This document shows, piece by piece, positions 49,862 to 58,890 of a stretch of 64,000 bases of DNA. The translations under genes and the position numbers were made by a program. The notes under the pieces are model-generated. The model was not told the DNA's origin and did no database searches. It saw only the letters and a program-made list of their open reading frames with translations. This DNA comes from Nocardioidaceae bacterium (GTDB lineage Bacteria; Actinomycetota; Actinomycetes; Propionibacteriales; Nocardioidaceae): the NCBI GenBank assembly GCA_017744365.1, contig JAGIBL010000001.1, positions 1,051,416 through 1,115,415 on the forward strand, in the 5' to 3' direction. The first letter of the stretch is position 1, and every line of letters starts with the position of its first letter.

Positions 49862-50338
49862 ATGGACTGGTTCGGTGACCACTTGTCGGTGACCTGGCTG
49901 GTGATCGCCCTCGCCCTGGTGGCGATCGAGATCGTCAGCACCGACCTGATCTTCGTGATGCTGGCTGCCGGTGCGGTCGTCGCGATGGTGCTGGCCCTGG
50001 TGGGGGCGCCGTTCCTGCTGCAGGTGATCGTCGGCGTCGTCGTCTCGATCGCCCTGATCGCGCTGCTCCGGCCGCCGCTGCTCCAGCGGCTGCACGCCGG
50101 CCCGACGCTGACCTCGGGCGCTCCTGGCGTGATCGGCAAGCGCGCCACCGTGCTCGAGGAGATCGCGCACGCGGCGCCGGGCCGGGTCAAGATCGGCGGC
50201 GACGTGTGGAGCGCGCTGCCCTTCGACGAGGACGACCGGATCGAGCCGGGCACCGACGTCGAGGTGGTCTCCATCAAGGGCGGCATGGCCTTCGTGCTGC
50301 GCGCCCACCGTCCGACCGAAGGTGAAAGAGGGGAGTAG
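49862..50338 (+). CDS. NfeD-like membrane protein
   Basis: 158 aa: short lead, three to four membrane helices (about 8-80), then a soluble OB-fold NfeD domain (ATVLEEIAHAAPGRVKIGGDVWSA, TDVEVVSIKGGMAFV). NfeD proteins pair with SPFH/stomatin proteins; the partner follows after 3 nt. Confidence 0.9.
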   Translation: MDWFGDHLSVTWLVIALALVAIEIVSTDLIFVMLAAGAVVAMVLALVGAPFLLQVIVGVVVSIALIALLRPPLLQRLHAGPTLTSGAPGVIGKRATVLEEIAHAAPGRVKIGGDVWSALPFDEDDRIEPGTDVEVVSIKGGMAFVLRAHRPTEGERGE

Positions 50339-50341
50339 CGC

Positions 50342-51469
50342 GTGTTCGTGCTGATATTCGTCACCGTTCTCGTCCTGCTGGCGATCATCGTGCTGGCCAA
50401 GACGATCCGGATCATCCCGCAGGCCCGCGCCGGCATCGTCGAGCGGTTCGGCAAGTACAAGACCACGCTGTCGCCCGGCCTGAACCTCATCACGCCGTTC
50501 GTGGACCGGGTCCGGTACGTGATCGACATGCGCGAGCAGGTGGTCAGCTTCCCGCCGCAGCCGGTGATCACCGAGGACAACCTGGTGGTCTCCATCGACA
50601 CCGTCATCTACTTCCAGGTCACCGACCCGGTGGCGGCGACGTACGAGATCGCGAACTACATCTCCGCGATCGAGCAGCTCACCATGACCACGCTGCGCAA
50701 CATCGTCGGTGGCATGGACCTGGAGCAGACGCTGACGTCCCGTGAGGACATCAACCGCGGCCTGTCCGGGGTGCTCGACGAGGCCACCGGGCGCTGGGGC
50801 GTGCGCGTCGGCCGCGTCGAGATCAAGGGCATCGACCCGCCGCCGTCGATCAAGGACGCGATGGAGAAGCAGATGCGCGCGGACCGCGACAAGCGCGCGC
50901 TGATCCTGACCGCCGAGGGCGAGCGGCAGTCCGCGATCCTGACCGCGGAGGGCAACAAGCAGTCCGCGATCCTCAACGCCGAAGGCACCCGGGAGTCCCT
51001 GATCCTGCAGGCCCAGGGTGAGCGGGAGTCCGCGATCCTGCGCGCGCAGGGCGAGGGCCAGGCGATCCTCACGGTCTTCCAGTCGATCCACGACGGGCAG
51101 CCGGACCAGGCGCTGCTGGCCTACCAGTACCTGCAGATGCTCCCGCGCATCGCCGACGGCGAGGCCAACAAGCTGTGGGTGATCCCGAGCGAGATCACCA
51201 ACGCGCTGCAGGGTCTCGGCTCGGCCATCCACGAGGTCTCCGGGATCCCGCTGAAGAGCGACGGCCCGCGTACCCGGGTGGACATGGGCTCGACCGAGCC
51301 CGCCGAGCCCCGCGACTCGACGCTCTCCAGCGCGCACGACGACGTCCGGGAGGCGATCCGGGCAGCCGAGGAGTCCGCGGGCGCGGTCACCCCGCCGCCC
51401 GTCCCGCCCACCGAACCGACAGCCGAGCCGCCCGCCGACGAGCCTGGTGAGGAGTCACCGCCTCAGTGA
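50342..51469 (+). CDS. SPFH/Band 7 (stomatin/QmcA-like) membrane protein
   Basis: 375 aa. N-terminal membrane helix (about 2-20), SPFH domain (about 22-180: RIIPQARAGIVERFGKYK, LSPGLNLITPFVDRV), then about five consecutive 11-residue repeats (SAILTAEGNKQ / SAILNAEGTRE / SLILQAQGERE / SAILRAQGEGQ) forming a coiled-coil, and a Pro/Glu/Asp-rich tail. Scaffolds membrane domains with NfeD. Stop overlaps the next GTG by 4 nt. Confidence 0.92.
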   Translation: MFVLIFVTVLVLLAIIVLAKTIRIIPQARAGIVERFGKYKTTLSPGLNLITPFVDRVRYVIDMREQVVSFPPQPVITEDNLVVSIDTVIYFQVTDPVAATYEIANYISAIEQLTMTTLRNIVGGMDLEQTLTSREDINRGLSGVLDEATGRWGVRVGRVEIKGIDPPPSIKDAMEKQMRADRDKRALILTAEGERQSAILTAEGNKQSAILNAEGTRESLILQAQGERESAILRAQGEGQAILTVFQSIHDGQPDQALLAYQYLQMLPRIADGEANKLWVIPSEITNALQGLGSAIHEVSGIPLKSDGPRTRVDMGSTEPAEPRDSTLSSAHDDVREAIRAAEESAGAVTPPPVPPTEPTAEPPADEPGEESPPQ

Positions 51470-52227
51470 GCCTGCTCGAGGCGATCGCCGTCTTCGTGGC
51501 GGGCATCGCCGCCGGCACCATCAACACCGTGGTGGGGTCGGGAACGCTCATCACGTTCCCGACCCTGCTGGCGTTCGGCGTGCCCCCGGTCACCGCGAAC
51601 GTCTCCAACACGGTCGGCCTGGTGCCCGGCTCGTTCTCGGGCGCGTGGGGGTACCGGACCCTGCTGGTCGGTCAGCGCGACCGCCTGCTGCGGCTCAGCA
51701 CCGCCTCGCTGCTCGGAGGCACCGTCGGCGCCGTCCTGCTGCTGGTGCTGCCGTCGGCCGCCTTCAAGGCGATCGTCCCGGCCCTGATCCTGCTCGGCGT
51801 GGTGCTGGTGATCTTCGGCCCGCGGATCTCGGCCCGGGTCGCGGCCGCGGCGGAGCACCGGGGCGGCCTGCCCGAGCACGGCGCCGCGTGGGTCTGGCCG
51901 GCGGTTGCCGGCGCCGGCGTGTACGGCGGGTACTTCGGCGCGGCCCAGGGGGTGCTGCTGATGGCCATCCTGGGCATCGGCGTGGACGACACCCTGCAGC
52001 GGCACAACGCCACCAAGCAGATCCTGGCCGGGCTCGTGAACGGGATCGCGGCCCTGGTCTTCATCGTGAGCGCCGACGTCGACTGGGAGATCGTCGCGCT
52101 GATCGCGGTCGGCTCCACCATCGGCGGCCTGCTCGGCGCCGAGGTCGGGCGCCGCCTGCCCGGCCCGGTCCTGCGGGCGGTGATCGTGGTGGTCGGCCTG
52201 ACCGCGCTCGTGGTCTTCCTGACCTGA
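51466..52227 (+). CDS. TauE/SafE-family sulfite exporter-like permease
   Basis: 253 aa, about eight helices. GTINTVVGSGTLITFPTLLAFGVPPVTANVSN and the second-half GVYGGYFGAAQGVLL, HNATKQ match TauE/SafE repeats. Transports small anions or sulfonates in characterised members; the substrate here is not known. GTG start overlaps the SPFH gene. Confidence 0.9.
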   Translation: MSLLEAIAVFVAGIAAGTINTVVGSGTLITFPTLLAFGVPPVTANVSNTVGLVPGSFSGAWGYRTLLVGQRDRLLRLSTASLLGGTVGAVLLLVLPSAAFKAIVPALILLGVVLVIFGPRISARVAAAAEHRGGLPEHGAAWVWPAVAGAGVYGGYFGAAQGVLLMAILGIGVDDTLQRHNATKQILAGLVNGIAALVFIVSADVDWEIVALIAVGSTIGGLLGAEVGRRLPGPVLRAVIVVVGLTALVVFLT

Positions 52228-52324
52228 AAGCCCGGTTCGCGGACTTCGCCCGTTCTGGGATAGCCCACCTGCGCGGCAGAGATGCCCCGAACCGGCCATG
52301 ACCGCGGACCCGTCCGGTCAGTTG

Positions 52325-52441
52325 ATGTGAACGGAATGGGGTTCGATCAGGTCGCGGCCAGGCGGCCTGATCGACAAGGCCGGCGTGGGCCCGGGGGACC
52401 GCGGCGGCCTTTCCTGGAAGGCGTTTCCTCCCTCCCAGAGG
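52325..52441 (+). ncRNA. Candidate structured RNA (unassigned)
   Basis: Intergenic and downstream of both flanking genes. A 9-bp stem TCGATCAGG (52343-52351) / CCTGATCGA (52366-52374), then a GC-rich fold with GGCCG...CGGCC ends (about 52378-52409), then the terminator-like hairpin listed separately. No Rfam family was recognised. Strand is inferred from the strong hairpin's position. Confidence 0.35.
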
Positions 52442-52476
52442 CGCAGGGCCGGTGACCGAGAGTCACCGGCCCTGCG
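52442..52476. terminator. Strong hairpin, probable terminator
   Basis: Perfect 15-bp stem CGCAGGGCCGGTGAC / GTCACCGGCCCTGCG with a CGAGA loop; no T-tract follows (TCGTGGTG). It lies 35 nt before the stop of the minus-strand gene and 215 nt after the TauE-like gene. Confidence 0.65.
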
Positions 52477-52511
52477 TCGTGGTGAGGCGTCCCGCGGAGC
52501 GCCGAGGCCGA

Positions 52512-52874
52512 TCAGTCGCCGGCGGTGGCCAGGCCGATCGCCCCGGCGACGACCGCGCCGATGGCCGGCGCGGTGAGTCCGATGCCGACCGACTGGCTGA
52601 CCGCGCCCGAGCGCATCGCGTCGAACCCGGCGAACGCGTCCGCCCCGTCCACCGCGATCCCGGCAGCGATGAGCTTGCGGCGCGTCCGGCCCTTGGCGGC
52701 CAGGGTGACGGCGCCGAGCACGATCTCGCGGGAGCCGAACATCCTCGACATGTACGGCAGCTGCGGGTTGGCCCGGTTGTCGAGCCGGAACAGCCGGCCG
52801 GCCAGGTCGGGGGAGGCGAGCGCGACGGCGCCGATGGCAATGCGGGCGAGGGCGATGCCGGTGATCGGGTTCAT
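52512..52874 (-). CDS. DUF4267-like small membrane protein
   Basis: 120 aa with about four hydrophobic helices. ALARIAIGAVALASPDLAGRLFRLDN and MFGSREIVLGAVTLAAKG resemble DUF4267 proteins. Function unknown. ATG at 52874; TACCGT (52882-52887, minus) 7 nt upstream supports it over a longer reading from 52967. Confidence 0.78.
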   Translation of the reverse strand: MNPITGIALARIAIGAVALASPDLAGRLFRLDNRANPQLPYMSRMFGSREIVLGAVTLAAKGRTRRKLIAAGIAVDGADAFAGFDAMRSGAVSQSVGIGLTAPAIGAVVAGAIGLATAGD

Positions 52875-52971
52875 GCCGCGCACGGTACTAGGGTCCCGCG
52901 ACGAGGGAGTCGAGTCCGTGAGCAGCGACGAGGCCGCCCGGAAACTCCCACGCATCGCCGGCCTCACGGGC

Positions 52972-52977
52972 TAGCAT
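52972..52977 (+). promoter_or_regulatory. -10 hexamer of the lipoprotein gene
   Basis: TAGCAT, about 50 nt before the ATG at 53029; AGAAGAGG (53014-53021) is the ribosome site. Unlike most neighbours this gene has a leader of about 45 nt. Confidence 0.45.
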
Positions 52978-53028
52978 CCGCTTGAGTCCGGGGCCCGCGG
53001 CCGGACGTCCGTGAGAAGAGGTCCCACC

Positions 53029-54627
53029 ATGACCCGGTCCGGTCTCGCCAGGCTCACGTCCGTGGTCGCGGCCGCGCTGGTGCTCACTGCCTGCGGCTCG
53101 ACCTCCAACGGCCCGGACGATCGGCCGGCGAAGCAGGGCCCGGTCGTCGTCGACGGAGCAGTCGACGTGCCGGCGCTTCAACAGCTCCTCGACACCCAGC
53201 GGGCGCGATCACGCGAGCAGCAGGAGACCGAGCTCGCTCGTCTCGACAACGCCCTCGAGAGGGAGCTGTGGACCGTGTCGGGCCTGGAATCGGCGCTCGG
53301 CGGGCCTGAGGCCGCCGACGCGGCGTTCGCCGCGCACGGTCAGGCTCTCACCGGCAAGGCGAGGGCGATCAGCGAGAGGCCGGTCGTGATGAGGCCGGCG
53401 GCCTACGTCGCCGACGCGTCGGGCCCGACCATCGGTGAGGGCCTGTTCGGCGGCACCCTCGTCGTCGCCCTCGGCTCCGACGCCGTCGTCTCTGCCTCGA
53501 ACGACGGTGAGCACGGGTCGGTGCAGTGGAGCAAGGAGGCCAAGGTCTCGGGCTCACGCGAGCACGTCGACCTGGACATCGATGCCACGCACGAGTCGAA
53601 CGGCGTGACCACCAGGCTGGTCGTGAAGGTCGGGGTCAGCCCGTGCCCGGACGCGAGCGGCCGCTTCGAGGCCACCGCCAAGCTGGACATCTCCGCGACG
53701 AAGACCGGGGGCCGCACCGGTCAGCGGGGCACCCTGGACGTCGCGATCACCGGCCAGGTGGACGAGGACGCTGCGCTGGAGTCTGCCGACGCCGACTACC
53801 GGATGCAGTGGTCCGACTTCGCGAACAGCAGGGGCAGCTTCGTGGATGTCTCGGGCGCGATCGGCGACACCAAGGTGCGCACCGCGACCCTCGACCGCAG
53901 CGGCGGCAAGCCGAACGCCTCCCTGCAGGTGGACGCGGTCGCCGCCGCCACGACGTACGCCTTCCTGGTCAAGAGCGCGGTCGCCGATGCGGCCGAGAAG
54001 GGCTGGCAGTCGGGCCGTTGCGTGATCCTCAGGCCGACCGCCTCGCCCGGGCCGAAGGGCATGAAACCCGGCACGTCCTCGACGGTCAGCGCCGCGCCCC
54101 GCAGCCGGATCGACGGTGGCCCCGTCGGCGGGACGGTCAAGGCGACCCTGACCGCGGGCGGCGACGCGGTGAGCCCCGACGGCACCAAGGTGAAGGCCGA
54201 TGCGACCTTCACCTACATGGCCCCCGATGCCCCCGACAAGACCGGGACGGTGTCCCTCGAAGCAAGATCCCGACGAGGTGTCGCCAAGGCGAGCATCGAC
54301 TTCGACACCAGGCAAGGGGCGTACGTGGCCAGCGGCGGCACCCAGGTGAAGGTGTCCGGCACCGTCGCGGACCTCGCCGCTCCGTTCGACCTGCAGGGCA
54401 AGGGCACCGGGTTCACGGTCGTCTACTCGTACACCCCCACGAGCAGCACCGGCGGCACCTACACCTACGCCGGCTCGGGAAGCGGCGTGACGATGAAGGG
54501 GTCGGGCCGCTACCGGATCACCGGGAACGATCCGGTGCTCACCTTGACGCAGACCGGCCGCGGCTGCGTGAACGTGGGCGGCTGTGCGACGACCACCAAC
54601 GTGATCACCCTGACCCGGGCCGGCTAG
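53029..54627 (+). CDS. Lipoprotein of unknown function
   Basis: 532 aa. Signal peptide with lipobox LTAC (Cys about residue 23), so exported and lipid-anchored. A helical stretch follows (about 50-90), then a long Ser/Thr/Gly-rich, probably beta-rich region. Four cysteines outside the lipobox, two of them in the tail GRGCVNVGGCATT. It uses AGG for arginine far more than its neighbours (for example ERP, MRP, TRL positions), which may indicate recent acquisition. No family recognised. Confidence 0.82.
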   Translation: MTRSGLARLTSVVAAALVLTACGSTSNGPDDRPAKQGPVVVDGAVDVPALQQLLDTQRARSREQQETELARLDNALERELWTVSGLESALGGPEAADAAFAAHGQALTGKARAISERPVVMRPAAYVADASGPTIGEGLFGGTLVVALGSDAVVSASNDGEHGSVQWSKEAKVSGSREHVDLDIDATHESNGVTTRLVVKVGVSPCPDASGRFEATAKLDISATKTGGRTGQRGTLDVAITGQVDEDAALESADADYRMQWSDFANSRGSFVDVSGAIGDTKVRTATLDRSGGKPNASLQVDAVAAATTYAFLVKSAVADAAEKGWQSGRCVILRPTASPGPKGMKPGTSSTVSAAPRSRIDGGPVGGTVKATLTAGGDAVSPDGTKVKADATFTYMAPDAPDKTGTVSLEARSRRGVAKASIDFDTRQGAYVASGGTQVKVSGTVADLAAPFDLQGKGTGFTVVYSYTPTSSTGGTYTYAGSGSGVTMKGSGRYRITGNDPVLTLTQTGRGCVNVGGCATTTNVITLTRAG

Positions 54628-54631
54628 GACA

Positions 54632-55579
54632 CTAGCGCTCGACGTACGCGGAGAGGAACCGGTCGAGCTCGCCGAACACCCGCGAGCGCACCTCGGCCGA
54701 CGAGAGCGTCACGTCGTGCAGGGCGCCCTCGATCTGGACGACGGTCACGTGCCGGCCGAGCAGCGGGGCCTTGCGGCGGATCTGCTCGACGTCCAGGACG
54801 ATGTCGGTCCGTCGTACGTCGGGATCCTGGATCGACGTGGGATGCCCCGAGCGGGCCGAGGAGAGCACCAGGATCGGTGCGCGGACGTCGAGCCCGCGTG
54901 CGACCCGGATCTGCCCGGCCCGGATCGCGCGCACCCAGCCCGCGAAGACAGGCCACGACTGCAGCGGCTTCCAGGCCAGGTCGAAGGCCCACTCACCCTC
55001 GTGGTCGCGGTGCAGGCTGCGCGCGTAGTAGCCGCTGACCTTGCGCGGGATCTCCAGCTGGGGCCGGCGCGCGCCGATCTGCCTGATCGCGGGCATCGCC
55101 ACCCGGCGGGTGATGAGGTCGCCGTGCATGTCCAGCCAGGGGGCGTTCAGCACCATCCCGGCGATCTGCAGGTGCCGGTCCGCGGCCCACAGCGGGACCG
55201 TCAGACCGCCGGTGGAGTGCGCGGAGAGCACCACGTGCGGGTAGTTGGCGCTGATCCCCTCGAAGGCGAGGTCCAGCTCCTCGTAGTAGCTGGCGAGGTC
55301 CTCGACGTAGTTCGGGGTCTGGTGGGCGAGCAGCGAGCGGCCGTACTTGCGCAGGTCGAGCGCGTAGAAGTCGTACCCGCGCGCGCACCAGTAGTCGGCC
55401 GCCGCGGTCTGGAAGAAGTAGTCGGCGAAGCCGTGCACGTGCAGCACGGCCTTGCCGGTCTTGGGGACGTCGGCCGGTCGTCGTACGAGCGTCGCGACCA
55501 CCTCGCCCTCGCTGTCCGGGCGCAGCGTGATGGTGCGGGCGGTGTACGGCGTGCCGAGGATGTCCGGCTCGAAGGTCAT
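54632..55579 (-). CDS. Alpha/beta hydrolase (lysophospholipase-like)
   Basis: 315 aa. Nucleophile motif SAHSTGG (Ser), oxyanion HGFADYFFQ, catalytic Asp likely in SGHPTSIQDPDV or nearby, and His in GALHDVTLS. Resembles monoacylglycerol lipase/Serine aminopeptidase S33 proteins. No signal peptide. Five nt after the convergent lipoprotein gene; PEBP gene lies just upstream. Confidence 0.88.
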   Translation of the reverse strand: MTFEPDILGTPYTARTITLRPDSEGEVVATLVRRPADVPKTGKAVLHVHGFADYFFQTAAADYWCARGYDFYALDLRKYGRSLLAHQTPNYVEDLASYYEELDLAFEGISANYPHVVLSAHSTGGLTVPLWAADRHLQIAGMVLNAPWLDMHGDLITRRVAMPAIRQIGARRPQLEIPRKVSGYYARSLHRDHEGEWAFDLAWKPLQSWPVFAGWVRAIRAGQIRVARGLDVRAPILVLSSARSGHPTSIQDPDVRRTDIVLDVEQIRRKAPLLGRHVTVVQIEGALHDVTLSSAEVRSRVFGELDRFLSAYVER

Positions 55580-55584
55580 CCGGG

Positions 55585-56112
55585 TCAGTGCTGGTAGGTG
55601 CCGACGACGACGGCGCGGCCGAGCGTCTTGAAGGCCAGGTTGAACCCGACCACGGCCGGGGTGGCCGACCCGTCGACGCCGAGGCTCGACTCGCCGACCG
55701 CGTGGACCACGAAGTAGTAGCGGTGCACCTGGTCGCCCTGCGGCGGCGCGGCGCCGCCGAACTCGCTGGTCCCGAAGTCGTTGCGCACGTGGAATGCGCC
55801 GCCCGGCAGGGTCGCGTCGCTCGCGCCGGCGCCGGCCTCCAGCGAGGTCACGTCGGCGGGGATGTCGCAGACCACCCAGTGCCAGAAGCCGGAGACGATC
55901 GGGGCGTCCGGGTCGAAGCAGGTCACCACGAAGCTCTGGGTGCCCTCGGGGGCGCCGCTCCAGCTCAGCTGCGGGGAGGTGTTGCCCTTGTCGTAGACCT
56001 GGGCGTCGGCGAGCGGCTGGCCGTCGGTGACGTCGGCGCTGGTCACCGAGAAGGACGGGACCGCGGGGAGGAGGCTGTACGGATCGGGGCTGACCGGGCG
56101 ATCGAGGCTCAT
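55585..56112 (-). CDS. YbhB/YbcL-type PEBP family protein
   Basis: 175 aa. Ligand-site motifs [17 protein letters not shown] and [21 protein letters not shown] are typical of phosphatidylethanolamine-binding-protein homologues. Cytosolic; role unknown. TAGATT (56120-56125, minus) 7 nt upstream of the ATG implies a leaderless mRNA. Confidence 0.93.
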   Translation of the reverse strand: MSLDRPVSPDPYSLLPAVPSFSVTSADVTDGQPLADAQVYDKGNTSPQLSWSGAPEGTQSFVVTCFDPDAPIVSGFWHWVVCDIPADVTSLEAGAGASDATLPGGAFHVRNDFGTSEFGGAAPPQGDQVHRYYFVVHAVGESSLGVDGSATPAVVGFNLAFKTLGRAVVVGTYQH

Positions 56113-56182
56113 GCGGCTGAATCTAGTCCGGTGGCTGAACGCCCGTCACCCGGCGCGGCGCGGCGTTCGGGAGAATGACGCC

Positions 56183-57436
56183 GTGACTTCCTCTGGGACC
56201 TCCTCCGGGACCGACTTCCCGACGTACCCGTCAGGGCTGATGCTCGAGGACCGCAAGGTGGTCGTCGTCGGCGGCGGCACCGTGGCGCAGCGGCGGGTCC
56301 CGGGCCTGATCGCCGCGGGTGCGCGGGTCGAGCTGGTCTCGCCCACCGTCACCCCCGCGATCGAGGGACTGGTCGGCAGCGGCGAGGTCACCTGGCACGA
56401 GCGCGTCTTCGCCGACGCCGACGTCGACGGCGCCTGGTACGTCATCGCGGCGACCGACGACGCGGAGGTGAATGCCGCGGTCGTGGCGGCGGCCGAGCGC
56501 CGCCATACCTTCTGCGTGCGGGCCGACGACGCGACCGGCGGCAGTGCGTGGACGCCGGCGGTCGGGCGGCACGGCGAGGTGACCGTCGCGGTGCTCGGGG
56601 ACCAGCGCGACCACCGGGACCCGCGTCGTACGGCGGCGCTGCGCGACCGGATCCTGGAGCGGCTGCACAGCGGGGAGCTCGACACCGAGCCCGGCCCGCG
56701 CACTCCTGGCGTGGTGCTGATCGGCGGTGGTCCCGGCGACCCGGACCTCATCACGCTGGCGGGCCGGAAGGCGTTGATGGAGGCCGACGTCGTGGTTGCG
56801 GACCGGCTGGCGCCGCGCGAGCTGCTCGGCGACCTGAGCCCGGACGTGGAGCTGGTCGACGTGGCCAAGCTGCCGCGCGGCCGGTCGGCCCAGCAGGAGG
56901 AGATCAACCGGGTCATCGTCGAGGCCGCGCTGGCCGGCAAGCGGGTGGCCCGGTTCAAGGGCGGCGACAACTTCGTCTTCGGCCGCGGGTACGAGGAGAT
57001 CATCGCCTGCCGCGAGGCCGGGGTGCCGGTGACAGTGATCCCGGGCATCTCCAGCCCGATCGCGGTCCCGGCGATCGCGGGCATCCCGGTGACCCATCGT
57101 GGCGTGACCCACGAGTTCACCGTGGTCTCCGGGCACGTCCCGCCGGGACACCCGGACTCGCTGGTCGACTGGGAGGGCCTGGCGCGGATGCGCGGCACCC
57201 TGGTGCTGATGATGGCCGTGGAGAACGCGCCGGCGATCGCGGCCTCGCTGGTGGCCAACGGCAAGGACCCCTGGACGCCGGTCGCGGTCGTCTGCGACGG
57301 CACCATGCCGACCCAGCGGACCGTGCTCGCGACGCTGACCACCCTGGCCGACCGGCTCGTCGAGGAGGCCGTCAAGGCACCCGCGATCATCGTCGTCGGC
57401 GAGGTCGTCCGCGTCGCTCATCCCGAGGCGTTCTGA
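56183..57436 (+). CDS. cysG: Siroheme synthase: precorrin-2 dehydrogenase / uroporphyrinogen-III methyltransferase
   Basis: 417 aa two-domain CysG-like enzyme. N-terminal NAD-dependent dehydrogenase/chelatase domain with GGGTVAQRR (about 32-40), a dimer segment, then SUMT domain from VVLIGGGPGDPDLITLAGRKAL with RFKGGDNFVFGRGYEE and GITPH-equivalent region VTHRGVTHEFTVVSGH. Makes siroheme for sulfite/nitrite reductase. GTG at 56183 chosen; GAGAAT (56171-56176) lies 6 nt upstream. Confidence 0.93.
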   Translation: MTSSGTSSGTDFPTYPSGLMLEDRKVVVVGGGTVAQRRVPGLIAAGARVELVSPTVTPAIEGLVGSGEVTWHERVFADADVDGAWYVIAATDDAEVNAAVVAAAERRHTFCVRADDATGGSAWTPAVGRHGEVTVAVLGDQRDHRDPRRTAALRDRILERLHSGELDTEPGPRTPGVVLIGGGPGDPDLITLAGRKALMEADVVVADRLAPRELLGDLSPDVELVDVAKLPRGRSAQQEEINRVIVEAALAGKRVARFKGGDNFVFGRGYEEIIACREAGVPVTVIPGISSPIAVPAIAGIPVTHRGVTHEFTVVSGHVPPGHPDSLVDWEGLARMRGTLVLMMAVENAPAIAASLVANGKDPWTPVAVVCDGTMPTQRTVLATLTTLADRLVEEAVKAPAIIVVGEVVRVAHPEAF

Positions 57437-57437
57437 C

Positions 57438-58241
57438 GTGCCGCACCTGGTCCCTCTCGACGATCCGGCCGATCCCCGGCTCGCCGACTACCGCGACCTG
57501 CGCGACGTCCAGCTGCGCCAGCACCTGGAGGCCGAGCACGGGCTGTTCCTGGCCGAGGGGGAGAAGGTGGTCCGGCGCGCGGTCGAGGCCGGCTTCACGC
57601 CGCGCTCGTTCCTGATGGCCCCGCGCTGGCTCGACGGCCTGGCCGACGTGCTGGACCGCTCGGAGGCTCCCGTGTACGTCGTCAACGAGGCGCTCGCGGA
57701 GGAGGTCACCGGGTTCCACGTGCACCGGGGAGCACTGGCGTCCCTCGAGCGCCGCCCGCTTCCGGACGTCTCGTCGGTGATCGCGGGCGCCCGCAGCGTG
57801 CTCGTCCTCGAGGACGTCGTCGACCACACCAACGTGGGCGCGATCTTCCGCTCGGGAGCCGCGCTCGGCTTCGACGCGGTCCTGCTGGCGCCCCGGTGCG
57901 CCGACCCGCTGTACCGGCGCTCGATCAAGGTCGCCATGGGGGCGGTGTTCCAGACCCCGTGGACCCGGCTCCCGGACTGGTACGACGCCCTCCCGGCGCT
58001 GTCCTCCCGGGGCTTCACCACGGTCGCCCTCACCCTGGCCCCGGACGCGGTCCCGATCGAGGACGCCGTCCGCGGGGTCGACAAGCTCGCCCTCGTCCTC
58101 GGCTCGGAGGGTCACGGCCTCTCCTCGCGCTGGGAGTCCTCGGCCGACCGCCGCGCGATCATCCCGATGACCCCCGGCATCGACTCCCTCAACGTCGCCG
58201 CCGCCACCGCGGTCGCCTGCTACGTGGCCGCCCGGCGCTGA
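57438..58241 (+). CDS. SpoU/TrmH-family RNA 2'-O-methyltransferase
   Basis: 267 aa SPOUT enzyme. N-terminal substrate-binding domain (FLAEGEKVVRRAVEAG), then the knot: NVGAIFRSGAALGFDAVLLA, VLGSEGHGLS and IPMTPGIDSLNVAAATAVACY (motifs 1-3). Methylates a ribose in rRNA or tRNA; target unknown. GTG start 1 nt after cysG. Confidence 0.93.
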   Translation: MPHLVPLDDPADPRLADYRDLRDVQLRQHLEAEHGLFLAEGEKVVRRAVEAGFTPRSFLMAPRWLDGLADVLDRSEAPVYVVNEALAEEVTGFHVHRGALASLERRPLPDVSSVIAGARSVLVLEDVVDHTNVGAIFRSGAALGFDAVLLAPRCADPLYRRSIKVAMGAVFQTPWTRLPDWYDALPALSSRGFTTVALTLAPDAVPIEDAVRGVDKLALVLGSEGHGLSSRWESSADRRAIIPMTPGIDSLNVAAATAVACYVAARR

Positions 58242-58245
58242 CCGA

Positions 58246-58821
58246 TCAGGTCGCCGGCCAGGAGGGCGGGTAGTCGTCGGCGTTGGCCTCCATCTGCTTG
58301 CGGAGCTTCTTGCGGAGGCGGTCGGAGAGGCGGTCGCCGAAGACCATGCCGGTGGTGTGGTCGGTCTCGTGCTGGAGGCAGCGGGCGAGGAGGCCGTCCC
58401 CCTCGTAGGACACCGGGGAGCCGTCGAGGCCGAGACCGGTGACGCGGGCCCAGTCGGGCCGGGCGCAGGAGACGAAGGCGCCGGGGTAGGAGAGGCAGCC
58501 CTCCTCGCCGTCGTCGAGCTTGCGGCCCTTGCCCTCGGGCAGCTCCAGCACCGGGTTGCAGACCACGCCCTGGTGGGGCTCCCCGGACTCGTCGGGGCAG
58601 TCGAAGACGAAGACCGCCAGGTCCACGCCGATCTGGCAGGCCGCGAGACCGACCCCCTCGGCGGCGTACATCGTCGCGACCATGTCCGCGGCCAGCGTGC
58701 GCAGCTGCGCGTCGAAGGTGGTCACCGGGCGGGCGGGACGGTGCATGACCTCCTCGCCCCACCGGGTGATCGGGCGGACCGCACCGCCGCTGGGAAGGGT
58801 CGCGGGAACGTCGGTGGACAT
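58246..58821 (-). CDS. def: Peptide deformylase
   Basis: 191 aa metalloenzyme removing the formyl group from nascent proteins. Motif 1 GVGLAACQIG, motif 2 EEGCLSYPG (metal Cys), motif 3 QHETDHTTGMVFGDRL (two metal His and catalytic Glu). ATG at 58821; TAAGGT (58829-58834, minus) 7 nt upstream fits a leaderless promoter. Confidence 0.96.
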   Translation of the reverse strand: MSTDVPATLPSGGAVRPITRWGEEVMHRPARPVTTFDAQLRTLAADMVATMYAAEGVGLAACQIGVDLAVFVFDCPDESGEPHQGVVCNPVLELPEGKGRKLDDGEEGCLSYPGAFVSCARPDWARVTGLGLDGSPVSYEGDGLLARCLQHETDHTTGMVFGDRLSDRLRKKLRKQMEANADDYPPSWPAT

Positions 58822-58890
58822 GGGCGCCACCTTAGTGAGCGTGCTCGCCACCGCGTGACCCGCGACACTGCGCGAACCTGTAGCGGTATG

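Noticed and set aside
49019-51337. 772-codon minus-strand frame with repeated 'GLQDQGL/GVEDRGL' pattern
   Set aside because: The repeats are the antisense of the SPFH hendecads, not a separate protein.
52325-52410. Cyclic-di-AMP riboswitch because of CGGGGGACC
   Set aside because: Other conserved ydaO-type blocks are missing and no downstream sense gene is present.
52918-52974. 18-codon leader peptide GTG...TAG before the lipoprotein
   Set aside because: No ribosome site, no attenuation hairpin, and the lipoprotein -10 overlaps its end.
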